The notes under the pieces were generated by a model. It was given only the letters and a program-made list of their open reading frames with translations, did not search any database and had not been told where the DNA came from. The position numbers and the translations under genes are program-made. A stretch of DNA of 64,000 bases, taken from contig CAMHPA010000004.1 in the NCBI GenBank assembly GCA_946186925.1, positions 1-64,000 on the forward strand, given 5' to 3'. This document shows positions 50,807 to 59,135 of the stretch, piece by piece. Each line of letters begins with the position of its first letter. The stretch's first letter is position 1. The stretch comes from an uncultured Bacteroidota bacterium (GTDB taxonomy: Bacteria; Bacteroidota; Bacteroidia; Bacteroidales; SZUA-534).

Positions 50807-52549
50807 ATGGCTATCGAAGAAAAAGAGACAAAGGAAGTTGAGCGCAAATCGAACTTCATTATTGAGCAAGTTGAAAAAGACCTTGCCGAGGGTAAAAACG
50901 GCGGACGCGTGCAAACCCGTTTTCCACCCGAGCCCAATGGTTATCTGCACATTGGCCACGCAAAGGCCATTTGTCTTGACTTCGGTATGGCCGAACAGTT
51001 CGGCGGCGTCTGCAACCTGCGCTTCGACGACACCAATCCCGTGAAGGAGGATGTTGAGTATGTCGATGCTATCAAAGAGGATATCAAATGGTTAGGCTTC
51101 AACTGGGGCCACGAGTACTACGCTTCGGACTATTTCCAACAACTTTGGGATTTCGCTGTAAGGCTGATAAAGGAGGGCAAGGCGTATGTGGATGAGCAGT
51201 CGTCGGAGGCGATTGCCGCGCAGAAGGGAACGCCCACCGAGCCTGGTCAGAACAGCCCCTACCGCGACCGCCCTGTAAGCGAGTCGCTCGAGTTGTTCGA
51301 GAAGATGAACCGCGGCGAGATTGAGGAGGGCCGAATGGTTCTGCGCGCAAAAATCGATATGGCAAACCCCAATATGCACTTCCGCGACCCGATAATCTAC
51401 CGCGTTGTGAAGCACCCGCACCACCGCACTGGCACCAAGTGGCAGGCCTATCCGATGTACGATTTCGCCCACGGGCAGAGCGACTACTTCGAGGGCGTGA
51501 CGCACTCGTGCTGCACTCTGGAGTTTGTGGTGCACCGCCCTGTGTATGACTACTTTATCGATGAACTTAAGGAAGGCAAGGATTTGGACGACAACCGCCC
51601 GCGTCAGTACGAGTTCAACAAACTGAACCTGAACTACACGCTGATGAGCAAGCGCAATCTGCTCATTCTGGTCAAAGAAGGCCTTGTAAACGGCTGGGAC
51701 GACCCGCGAATGCCGACTCTGTGCGGTTTCCGCCGTCGTGGATATACACCGGAGTCTATCCGCAACTTTGTCGATAAAATCGGCTACACAACATACGATG
51801 CCTTGAACGATTTCGCCCTGCTCGAAAGCTCGATTCGCGAGGACCTGAACGCCCGCGCCACACGCGTTTCGGCCGTGCTGAACCCCGTGAAGTGCATTAT
51901 CACCAACTATCCCGAAGGACAGGTTGAGGAGCTTGAGGCTGTGAACAACCCCGAGCGCCCCGAAGATGGAACGCACAAGATTGAGTTTAGCCGCGAGTTG
52001 TGGATTGAGCGCGACGACTTTATGGAGGACGCACCAAAGAAATATTTCCGTATGACGCCTGGTCAGGAAGTCCGCCTGAAGAGCGCCTACATTGTGAAAT
52101 GCACTGGCTGCAAGAAGGATGCTGACGGCAATGTTACGGAAGTGTACTGCGAGTACGACCCCGAAACCCGCAGCGGCCTGCCTGGCAGCGACCGCAAGGT
52201 GAAGGGCACGCTGCACTGGCTGAGCGTCGGTCACTGCCTGCCTGCAGAAGTTCGTCTGTACGACCGCCTTTGGAAGGTGGAGAACCCGCGCGATGAGATG
52301 GCCGCCATTCGCGAGGCCCGCAACTGCGAGGCTCTGGAGGCAATGAAGGAGATTATCAACCCCGACTCGCTGCACGTGCTCAAGAACTGCTTCATTGAGA
52401 AGTTCGTTGCCGATGCCAAACCATTGGACCACTTCCAATTCCAACGTATCGGTTACTTCAATGTGGACCCCGACTCAACCGCCGAGCATCTGGTGTTCAA
52501 CCGCACCGTCGGCCTGAAAGACAGCTGGGCGAAGGAGCAGAAGAAGTGA
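50807..52549 (+). CDS. glnS: Glutamine--tRNA ligase
   Basis: RFPPEPNGYLHIGHAKAICLDFG; LMSKRNLLILV; ATG at 50807 (ORF opens at 50720). Confidence 0.97.
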   Translation: MAIEEKETKEVERKSNFIIEQVEKDLAEGKNGGRVQTRFPPEPNGYLHIGHAKAICLDFGMAEQFGGVCNLRFDDTNPVKEDVEYVDAIKEDIKWLGFNWGHEYYASDYFQQLWDFAVRLIKEGKAYVDEQSSEAIAAQKGTPTEPGQNSPYRDRPVSESLELFEKMNRGEIEEGRMVLRAKIDMANPNMHFRDPIIYRVVKHPHHRTGTKWQAYPMYDFAHGQSDYFEGVTHSCCTLEFVVHRPVYDYFIDELKEGKDLDDNRPRQYEFNKLNLNYTLMSKRNLLILVKEGLVNGWDDPRMPTLCGFRRRGYTPESIRNFVDKIGYTTYDALNDFALLESSIREDLNARATRVSAVLNPVKCIITNYPEGQVEELEAVNNPERPEDGTHKIEFSRELWIERDDFMEDAPKKYFRMTPGQEVRLKSAYIVKCTGCKKDADGNVTEVYCEYDPETRSGLPGSDRKVKGTLHWLSVGHCLPAEVRLYDRLWKVENPRDEMAAIREARNCEALEAMKEIINPDSLHVLKNCFIEKFVADAKPLDHFQFQRIGYFNVDPDSTAEHLVFNRTVGLKDSWAKEQKK

Positions 52550-52559
52550 TAAGAGTGTT

Positions 52560-52640
52560 GGTAGGGATGTGGTGTGCCGCATCCAAAATGTGATATTGAA
52601 TTGTGATGTAGAGACGCAATGCTTTGCGTCTCTGCATATT
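52560..52640. repeat. Two related hairpin repeats between convergent glnS and DUF721 genes
   Basis: gtaGGGATGTGG-TGTG-CCGCATCC and gtaGAGACGCAA-TGC-TTTGCGTCTC; no clear T-run. Confidence 0.65.
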
Positions 52641-52651
52641 TTCAGGAAGCC

Positions 52652-52942
52652 CTACCTAATCACAATATCGTCGATAATGTCGCCGCCGTTCTCGTCGTTG
52701 AGACGCTTGATGAGCATCGGCTTGGCCAAAAGGAGCTCGTTGCGCACCACCGATGAGTCGATGTGCACAAACAGCGTGCGGTTTTTGATGTAGATTTCGC
52801 GCGTCAGCGAGGCCATATAATCGCCCACCATTGGTTTCCAGGCGGCAATCAGGCGTTTCTCGTTGAGTTGTCCGCGCAGTTTGGTGGATTCAATCCAAAG
52901 CTGGATGGTCTCGCCGAGCGAGGAGGTGTTCTGGCGTTTCAT
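52652..52942 (-). CDS. DUF721 (DciA-like) protein
   Basis: 96 aa; AAWKPMVGDYMASLTREIYIKNRTLFVHIDSSVVRNELLLAKPMLIKRLNDENG; next to recF. Confidence 0.85.
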   Translation of the reverse strand: MKRQNTSSLGETIQLWIESTKLRGQLNEKRLIAAWKPMVGDYMASLTREIYIKNRTLFVHIDSSVVRNELLLAKPMLIKRLNDENGGDIIDDIVIR

Positions 52943-52943
52943 T

Positions 52944-54047
52944 TCACAATAGTGTTAAAACGTTGTTTTTCAGATTGAAGTGACGGTGCTCGCCGCCCAC
53001 TTTTTCCAGAATTGTTTTGATGCGGTCGGCGTTGGTGTCGGTGATGAAAATCTGCCCGAAGTTGTTCTGCGCCACAAGGTTGACAATCTGCTCCACGCGC
53101 GACTGGTCGAGTTTGTCGAAGATGTCGTCGAGCAGCAGAATGGGCTTTTGTCCGCACAGATTGCCAATGTATTCAAACTGAGCCAGTTTCATTGCCACAA
53201 GGTAGGTTTTCTGCTGCCCCTGCGAGCCAATGCGCTTGATGGGTATGTCGCCCATTCCCAGCTCAAGGTCGTCTTTGTGGACTCCAAAGTTGGTGTAGCG
53301 TGTGGCCAGGTCGATGGAGCGGTTGTCGCGCAGCTGCTGGTCGAGAGGCTTCTCGTCGAGCGTGGTGCGGTAAATCAGCGAGACGCGCTCCTTGCCCTGC
53401 GAGATGGTCTCGAAATAGCGCTGGAACACCGGCTCAATGTTCCCCACAAAATCTTTGCGCCGCTGGTAGATGAACTGCCCCGACTCGGCCAGCTGGTCGT
53501 CGTAAATCTGGAGCATATCCTCGTCAATCTGCCACGTTTGCGGAGTCTCTTTAAGCAGATGGTTGCGCTGGGCGAGAATCTTGGTATATTTTTGGTATTC
53601 AAGCAGATATTCCCTGTCGAACTGCGATATTATGCCGTCGATGAACTTGCGCCGCTCCTCGCTGCCGCCAATGATGAGGTTGATGTCGTAGGGCGACACC
53701 ATCACCAGCGGAATCAGCCCGATGTGGTCGGCAAAGCGCTCGTACTCCTTTTTGTTGCGCTTGAACCGCTTGCGCTTGCCCGGCTCGAATCCGCAGTAGA
53801 TTGTTTCGGCCTGACCGTCAATATCATAGTTGCCCTCCACAATGAAGAACTGCTCGCCGTGGCGGATGTTCTGAGCGTCGAGCCCGGTGAAGAAGCTCTT
53901 GCAGAACGACAGGTAGTAGATGGCGTCGAGAATGTTGGTCTTGCCCTCGCCGTTGTCGCCGGTGATGCAGTTGATGCGCGCCGAGAAATCGACGTCGAGC
54001 GACTGGTAGTTCTTGAAATTAGTCAGTGTCAGGTGTTGCAAACTCAT
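52944..54047 (-). CDS. recF: DNA replication/repair protein RecF
   Basis: LTLTNFKNYQSLDVDFSARINCITGDNGEGKTNILDAIYYLSF Walker A; LLLDDIFDKLD. Confidence 0.95.
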   Translation of the reverse strand: MSLQHLTLTNFKNYQSLDVDFSARINCITGDNGEGKTNILDAIYYLSFCKSFFTGLDAQNIRHGEQFFIVEGNYDIDGQAETIYCGFEPGKRKRFKRNKKEYERFADHIGLIPLVMVSPYDINLIIGGSEERRKFIDGIISQFDREYLLEYQKYTKILAQRNHLLKETPQTWQIDEDMLQIYDDQLAESGQFIYQRRKDFVGNIEPVFQRYFETISQGKERVSLIYRTTLDEKPLDQQLRDNRSIDLATRYTNFGVHKDDLELGMGDIPIKRIGSQGQQKTYLVAMKLAQFEYIGNLCGQKPILLLDDIFDKLDQSRVEQIVNLVAQNNFGQIFITDTNADRIKTILEKVGGEHRHFNLKNNVLTLL

Positions 54048-54197
54048 ACGGGCAAAGAAAGCGAAAAAATGACGATGGAAGAGAGAAAGTTTTTCTCAAA
54101 TGGTCAACAGGAGGGGGGAATATTAATGATTTTCGAATCGGTCTTAGGTGTTTCTGCTGATGCCAATTATAATGTTGTTAGCAATTAAGATTTACAA

Positions 54198-54236
54198 AAA
54201 AAAACGCAACCGCCTCAAATGGGCAGCTGCGCTTTC
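54198..54236 (-). terminator. Terminator downstream of the reverse rubrerythrin gene
   Basis: Minus strand gcgcagctgccc...ggcggttgcg followed by a long T-run. Confidence 0.7.
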
Positions 54237-54257
54237 ATTTTATCGCGGTTGGGCGAT

Positions 54258-54812
54258 TTACTTGCCAAAGTAGCGTTTGAACAGTCCGGCAAAGCCTTGT
54301 CCGTGACGGGCCTCGTCTTTGGCCATCTCGTGAACGGTGTCGTGGATGGCGTCGAGGTTGAGCTCTTTGGCGCGTTTGGCAATGCGCATCTTGTCCTCGC
54401 AGGCGCCGGCCTCGGCGTGCATACGTTTCTCAAGGTTGGTCTTGGTGTCCCAGACAACCTCGCCCAGCAGCTCGGCAAATTTTGCACAGTGCTCGGCCTC
54501 TTCAAAAGCGTAGCGCTTGAAAGCCTCGGCAATCTCAGGATAGCCCTCGCGGTCGGCTTGGCGGCTCATTGCCAGGTACATACCAACCTCGGTGGCCTCA
54601 CCCATAAAATGCGCGTTCAGGTCTTTCTTCATCTGGTCGTCGGTATCTTTTGCAACGCCAAGAACGTGCTCGGTAACAAAATTCAAATCAGCGTCGGCGG
54701 CAAGCTCTTTCCATTTGCCGGCAACAAGCTGTTTACACTGTGGGCAACGCTCTGGTGCCTCTTCGCCTTCATACACAAATCCGCAAATCGGACAAACAAA
54801 TTTCTTCTTCAT
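54258..54812 (-). CDS. Reverse-type rubrerythrin (N-terminal rubredoxin domain)
   Basis: N-terminal [24 protein letters not shown] followed by ferritin-like EATEVGMYL...EEAEHCAKF. Confidence 0.88.
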   Translation of the reverse strand: MKKKFVCPICGFVYEGEEAPERCPQCKQLVAGKWKELAADADLNFVTEHVLGVAKDTDDQMKKDLNAHFMGEATEVGMYLAMSRQADREGYPEIAEAFKRYAFEEAEHCAKFAELLGEVVWDTKTNLEKRMHAEAGACEDKMRIAKRAKELNLDAIHDTVHEMAKDEARHGQGFAGLFKRYFGK

Positions 54813-54921
54813 AACCGAAAGAATTTTAAAGATTTATTGAATATTTGGTATTGGGTTTCAGGTGTTGGGTGTTGGTTTTTGAAAACACAAACACCCGTCA
54901 CCTAACACCTAACACCTTAAA

Positions 54922-55461
54922 TTAATAATTTTCCGCCTTCACCTGGAAATACGACTGCGGATGGTCGCAGACAGGGCAAACCTCGGGGGCCTTTTTACCA
55001 ACCACGATGTGGCCGCAGTTCGAGCACTGCCAGATGGTGTCGTTGTCTTTCGAGAAGACCAAACCGCCCTCAATGTTGGCCAGCAGCTTACGGTAGCGCT
55101 CCTCGTGCTCACGCTCAATCTTGCCCACCTCCTCAAACAGAGTGGCAATCTTGTCGAAACCCTCGGCGCGGGCGTCAGCGGCAAATTTGGCGTACATATC
55201 GGTCCACTCGTAGTTCTCGCCGTCGGCGGCGTCTTTCAGGTTCTCGATGGTGCTTGGCACAGCGCCGTCGTGCAGCAGTTTGAACCAGATTTTGGCGTGC
55301 TCCTTCTCGTTGGCAGCCGTCTCCTCAAAAATGTTTGCAATCTGCACGTAGCCGTCTTTCTTGGCCTTCGACGCGTAATAAGTGTATTTGTTGCGTGCTT
55401 GCGATTCGCCTGCAAAGGCGGCCTGCAAGTTGGCCTCGGTTTTTGTTCCTTTCAGATTCAT
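54922..55461 (-). CDS. rbr: Rubrerythrin (C-terminal rubredoxin domain)
   Basis: [33 protein letters not shown]...[29 protein letters not shown]. Confidence 0.95.
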   Translation of the reverse strand: MNLKGTKTEANLQAAFAGESQARNKYTYYASKAKKDGYVQIANIFEETAANEKEHAKIWFKLLHDGAVPSTIENLKDAADGENYEWTDMYAKFAADARAEGFDKIATLFEEVGKIEREHEERYRKLLANIEGGLVFSKDNDTIWQCSNCGHIVVGKKAPEVCPVCDHPQSYFQVKAENY

Positions 55462-55548
55462 AGTCTTGTTTTTTTTTGCGGCCGCTATCCTAAAAATTGG
55501 CAAATCTGCCATTTAAAAGACCGCAACCAGTTGTTTAACAATTTTTTG

Positions 55549-57501
55549 CTACTCGGTCTCGCTCAGAATGCGCAGTTTCTCCTGAAGCTCCTGCAAGTAG
55601 TTTTTGGCTTTGTCAATCTTGCGGTTGATGTCTCTGATAAGAGCCTCCGAATTGGCCGATTTCGAGAAGAAACCCATATTGTTCTCATACAGAGTGATTT
55701 CGTTCTCAAGCTCGCGCATTTTCTGCACAATCTTGTTGCGCTCCGAATATATTTTGCCTTTGGCCTGTGAGTTGGCCCAGTTTTCCACCTTTGCCTTGAA
55801 GTTGGTGCGCTCGCGCTCGCTTGCCTCAAGTTTCAGCGATTCAAACTGCGCGTTGATGGCGTCGCGGAAAGCCTTCTGCACCTCGTCTTTCTTGTTCAAA
55901 GGCACGTGGCCCACGTTGGCCCACTCCTTCTGAATCTCCATCAAGCGGTTCAGGTTGTCGGTGTTGTCGTCGCTCTTCACAAAATTCTTCACGCGCTCAA
56001 TAATCTCCAGCTTCAGGTTGAGGTTTGCAGCCTCGCCCTCGTCAATCGACGAGAAGTGTGCCGCCTTGGCCGTGAAGAAATGGTCGCAGGCCTCGCGGAA
56101 GCGCTTCCACAGCGGCTCCGACTGCTTGCGCGGTATCTGGCCCACCTCTTTCCACTGCTTTTGCAAGCTGATGAGTATGTCGGTTGTCTTTTTCCAGTCG
56201 GTGCTGTCCTGCAGCTGCTCGGCCTTCTCGCAAAGCTCAATTTTCTGCTGCATATTGCTTTTTTGGCTGGCTTTGATGTCTTTGTAGAACTCGCGTTTCT
56301 TGGCAAAGAACAGGTCGCAGTCGTTCTTGAAGCGCTGGTAAATCTTGCTGTTCTCCTTCTTTGGGGCATAGCCGATGGTGCGCCAAATCTCCTGAATCTT
56401 CACAATGTCGTTCGACTTCTCCTCCCAGTCCTTCGGTTTGTCGATGGCCGAGTTGATAATCTCCTCAACGCGCTCGCATAGAGCCGTTTTCTGCGCCAGA
56501 TTCTGCACCTGCAGGTCTTTCTGCTTCTCAAAAAACTCCTGGTGCTTTTTGTTGATAATGGTTGTGGCGGCTTTGAATCGCTCCCAAACATCCTCCCTCT
56601 GGTCGTTTGGAACGGGGCCCAGCTCACGCCACTTGTCGTGAAGCTCCTGCAGAGCGCGGAACGCCTTCACCACCGAATCTTCAAGAATCAGCGCCTCGGC
56701 CTTCTCACACAGCGCTATTTTCGCCTTCAGGTTCTCCTTCAGGTCAAGGTCGCGCAACTCCTTGTTAATCTTTATGTAATCGTAGAACTGCTCAACAGCC
56801 AGGTTGTAAGAGTCCCACAAGTGCTTCAGCTCCGACTGCGCCACCTGCCCAACGTCTTTCCAACGCTGCTGCAAGTCGCGGAAATCCTGGAAAGTTTTGT
56901 TGATTGACTCCTCGGTGTTAACCAGTTTCTTAATCTCCTCAATAATCTCGAGTTTCTTTTTCAGATTCTCCGCCCGCTCGCTGTCAAGCTTCTGATTGTA
57001 AGCGTTTTTCTTCTCGCGGAACTGCGAGTAGAGCTCCTTGAAGGTTGACTCCTGATGCTCGTCGGCGAATTTGAAGCTCTCCGGCGCTCCGCCCTGCTCC
57101 ACAAACTTCTCGCGGGCGGCCTGGCAGTCGGCGTGATACTTCTTGTAGAATGCCGATTTAATCTCCTCAACCGCAACCACGATTGTCTCAACCGGATGGT
57201 CGTTGATGAGCTGGTTCAACTTTGTCAGCAACTCAGGACGCTCACATTTCGAGTAATCCTCGCTCTCCACCTGTTTCTCTCCGTCGAAGTCAGCCATATC
57301 GGCGGCCTCGCCGTCAGCTTCTTCGGCCGATTCTTCGTCGGCCTCAGCGGCGGTTTCATTTTCAACTGCGTTTTCAACCTCAGCAGTCACATTGTTGGTT
57401 TCCTCTACGGCAGCCGCACCATTGGCTTCAGGCTCGGCCGCACCATTGTTAAGAGCACCTTCTTCAGGTAATTCCTGTTCGTTTAAAATCTCTTGTTCCA
57501 T
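55549..57501 (-). CDS. DUF349 repeat protein with acidic N-terminus
   Basis: Repeated LQKQWKEVGQIPRKQSEPLWKRFREACDHFF-type units. Confidence 0.9.
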   Translation of the reverse strand: MEQEILNEQELPEEGALNNGAAEPEANGAAAVEETNNVTAEVENAVENETAAEADEESAEEADGEAADMADFDGEKQVESEDYSKCERPELLTKLNQLINDHPVETIVVAVEEIKSAFYKKYHADCQAAREKFVEQGGAPESFKFADEHQESTFKELYSQFREKKNAYNQKLDSERAENLKKKLEIIEEIKKLVNTEESINKTFQDFRDLQQRWKDVGQVAQSELKHLWDSYNLAVEQFYDYIKINKELRDLDLKENLKAKIALCEKAEALILEDSVVKAFRALQELHDKWRELGPVPNDQREDVWERFKAATTIINKKHQEFFEKQKDLQVQNLAQKTALCERVEEIINSAIDKPKDWEEKSNDIVKIQEIWRTIGYAPKKENSKIYQRFKNDCDLFFAKKREFYKDIKASQKSNMQQKIELCEKAEQLQDSTDWKKTTDILISLQKQWKEVGQIPRKQSEPLWKRFREACDHFFTAKAAHFSSIDEGEAANLNLKLEIIERVKNFVKSDDNTDNLNRLMEIQKEWANVGHVPLNKKDEVQKAFRDAINAQFESLKLEASERERTNFKAKVENWANSQAKGKIYSERNKIVQKMRELENEITLYENNMGFFSKSANSEALIRDINRKIDKAKNYLQELQEKLRILSETE

Positions 57502-57674
57502 CTAAATAAATGTTTATTTGACGTTTAGCGCGTGTGATAGCACACCATTGTTTCACAATCCTACGAAAATATAATTTATAGTTGAATTGCGAACGTTTTG
57601 AGGTTTTTATTTTTCGATGGAGATGATTTTAAACAAGTGCCCGTGACACTATGGACTGCGTGGCAAAAGAATCT

Positions 57675-58172
57675 TTAACGAAAATATTCAGGATACCGAG
57701 CTTTTATTGATTCAATAGGCTCTGCATTTTTCAACCATTCTTTGTACTTATATTTGCCTGTAGCACGCAAACTATCTCGAACTTTCTCTATATTTTTATA
57801 TTCAGACACTATAGGGTGGTTTAAATATATTATGCTTTTTTGGGGATCTTCTTCAAGGTATTTGATTTCATATTTCATACCGACAATAGCATCTTGTAAA
57901 TGTTTCCAACCACCATAAGTTTTAAGACGTGAATATAATTCACCACCCATTTTATATTCATAGCGAACATATAAATGTTTTCCGCCCTCACTAAATCGGT
58001 CTGCTGCTCTCATATGAGTAACCGTACATATTCCTTTTATGCCATTAGCTTCAATCAGTTTATCATTTTTTCGTTCGCCGATGCCAATTAAAAAACAGAA
58101 AAACAGAATTATTGTGGAAACAATAAAAAATATCATACAGTTACGTTTTTTTTGCGATTTTGTCGGTTTCAT
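57675..58172 (-). CDS. Small membrane-anchored protein of unknown function (DUF3592-like?)
   Basis: One TM then soluble beta-rich domain; ATG at 58172, since the ORF upstream of this is antisense to the USP gene. Confidence 0.55.
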   Translation of the reverse strand: MKPTKSQKKRNCMIFFIVSTIILFFCFLIGIGERKNDKLIEANGIKGICTVTHMRAADRFSEGGKHLYVRYEYKMGGELYSRLKTYGGWKHLQDAIVGMKYEIKYLEEDPQKSIIYLNHPIVSEYKNIEKVRDSLRATGKYKYKEWLKNAEPIESIKARYPEYFR

Positions 58173-58196
58173 ATTGTTATCGTAATAGTTAGTTCT

Positions 58197-58235
58197 AAAA
58201 AAACAGCCGATCCCGAGCGTTCGGAACCGGCTGCT
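58197..58235 (-). terminator. Terminator downstream of the USP gene
   Basis: Minus strand cagccggttccgaacgctcgggatcggctgtttttt. Confidence 0.8.
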
Positions 58236-58255
58236 GAGTGTCGTTTGCCGGCGGC

Positions 58256-59104
58256 CTATCGGAAGCTTCCTCCGTACTTGACAACCTCGCTGTTGCGGTT
58301 GATTACCAGGAACGGGATTGTCTCCTTGTAGTCGGGGTTGTCCTTCACCATCTTCTTGTATTTGTTGATGATGAGCACCACAAGGTCGGAGTCGATGTTC
58401 TGGCTGAAACGCAGAATCTCGTCCTCGAAAACCTTGCCTTTTTTGGCCGTCTTTATACCATATATAATGTCTTTCTTGTCGAGCAGCTTCTTGGTGAAGT
58501 AGATGTTGTTGGCCATATCCTTCTTCTGATACTCGTCGTCGATATATGGCTTGATGATGTTGATGTTGCAGTTGTAGTACTTCGACAGATAGACAACCCA
58601 CTGCAGAGTCTCTTTCATCTTCTTGTCATGGTCGAGCGGCACCACAATCTCTTTGTAGTAGTCGTGTGTGGGCGCTGTGGTGGCCACAATGAACGGGATG
58701 TCGATAACCGACAGTATGTCAGTGATTTCCCTAATGCCGAGGGTTTCCTTCTCGGTCATCTTATAGGTGCGGCCGGTGATTACCAGGTTGGCGTTGGCGT
58801 CTTTCATCAGTCCGTCAACGGTTTTGCTCTTGGTGCCAATCTCCACATCGATGAAAATGCGCTGTGGGTCAAGATTGTACTTCTGCACCATCTGGTTGGC
58901 GGCCTCTTTGATTTTCACCTTTTCGCTTTCGTACTCAGCCTGTTTGGCAGCTTTACCGAACAAACCTGGTGCTTTCAGGAACCGAACCAGCATAATCTGG
59001 TTGTCAACCTCGTTAGCAAGCAAAATAGCATGCTGAAGGGCTATCTCGCATGTTTCTGTGTAATCCCACGGTATTACAATAACGTCTTTTCTCGTCTTTG
59101 CCAT
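58256..59104 (-). CDS. Universal stress protein family, tandem domain
   Basis: VIVIPWDYTETCEIALQHAILLANEVDNQIMLVRFL; second half IVVPLDHDKKMKETLQWVVYLSKYYNCNINIIKP. Confidence 0.85.
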   Translation of the reverse strand: MAKTRKDVIVIPWDYTETCEIALQHAILLANEVDNQIMLVRFLKAPGLFGKAAKQAEYESEKVKIKEAANQMVQKYNLDPQRIFIDVEIGTKSKTVDGLMKDANANLVITGRTYKMTEKETLGIREITDILSVIDIPFIVATTAPTHDYYKEIVVPLDHDKKMKETLQWVVYLSKYYNCNINIIKPYIDDEYQKKDMANNIYFTKKLLDKKDIIYGIKTAKKGKVFEDEILRFSQNIDSDLVVLIINKYKKMVKDNPDYKETIPFLVINRNSEVVKYGGSFR

Positions 59105-59135
59105 ATACTAACAATTGAATAATTTGCGAAAATAA

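Noticed and set aside
51092-52444. 450-aa minus-strand ORF antisense to glnS; similar shadow ORFs at 47817-48995, 52980-54188, 5666-6730, 12284-13309 and 4518-5393
   Set aside because: Each lies opposite a clearly conserved gene (glnS, metG, recF, MMPL fusion, tex, crtI-like). Their translations lack recognisable motifs and follow from codon bias on the opposite strand.
52560-52640. Calling the glnS/DUF721 hairpins ordinary bidirectional terminators
   Set aside because: Stems are present but no T-run follows on either strand, so they are recorded as repeats with unknown function.
58173-58601. N-terminal extension of the 57675-58601 ORF as a novel Gln/Arg-rich domain
   Set aside because: This part overlaps the USP gene in another frame and crosses a strong terminator; the ATG at 58172 gives a sensible membrane protein.
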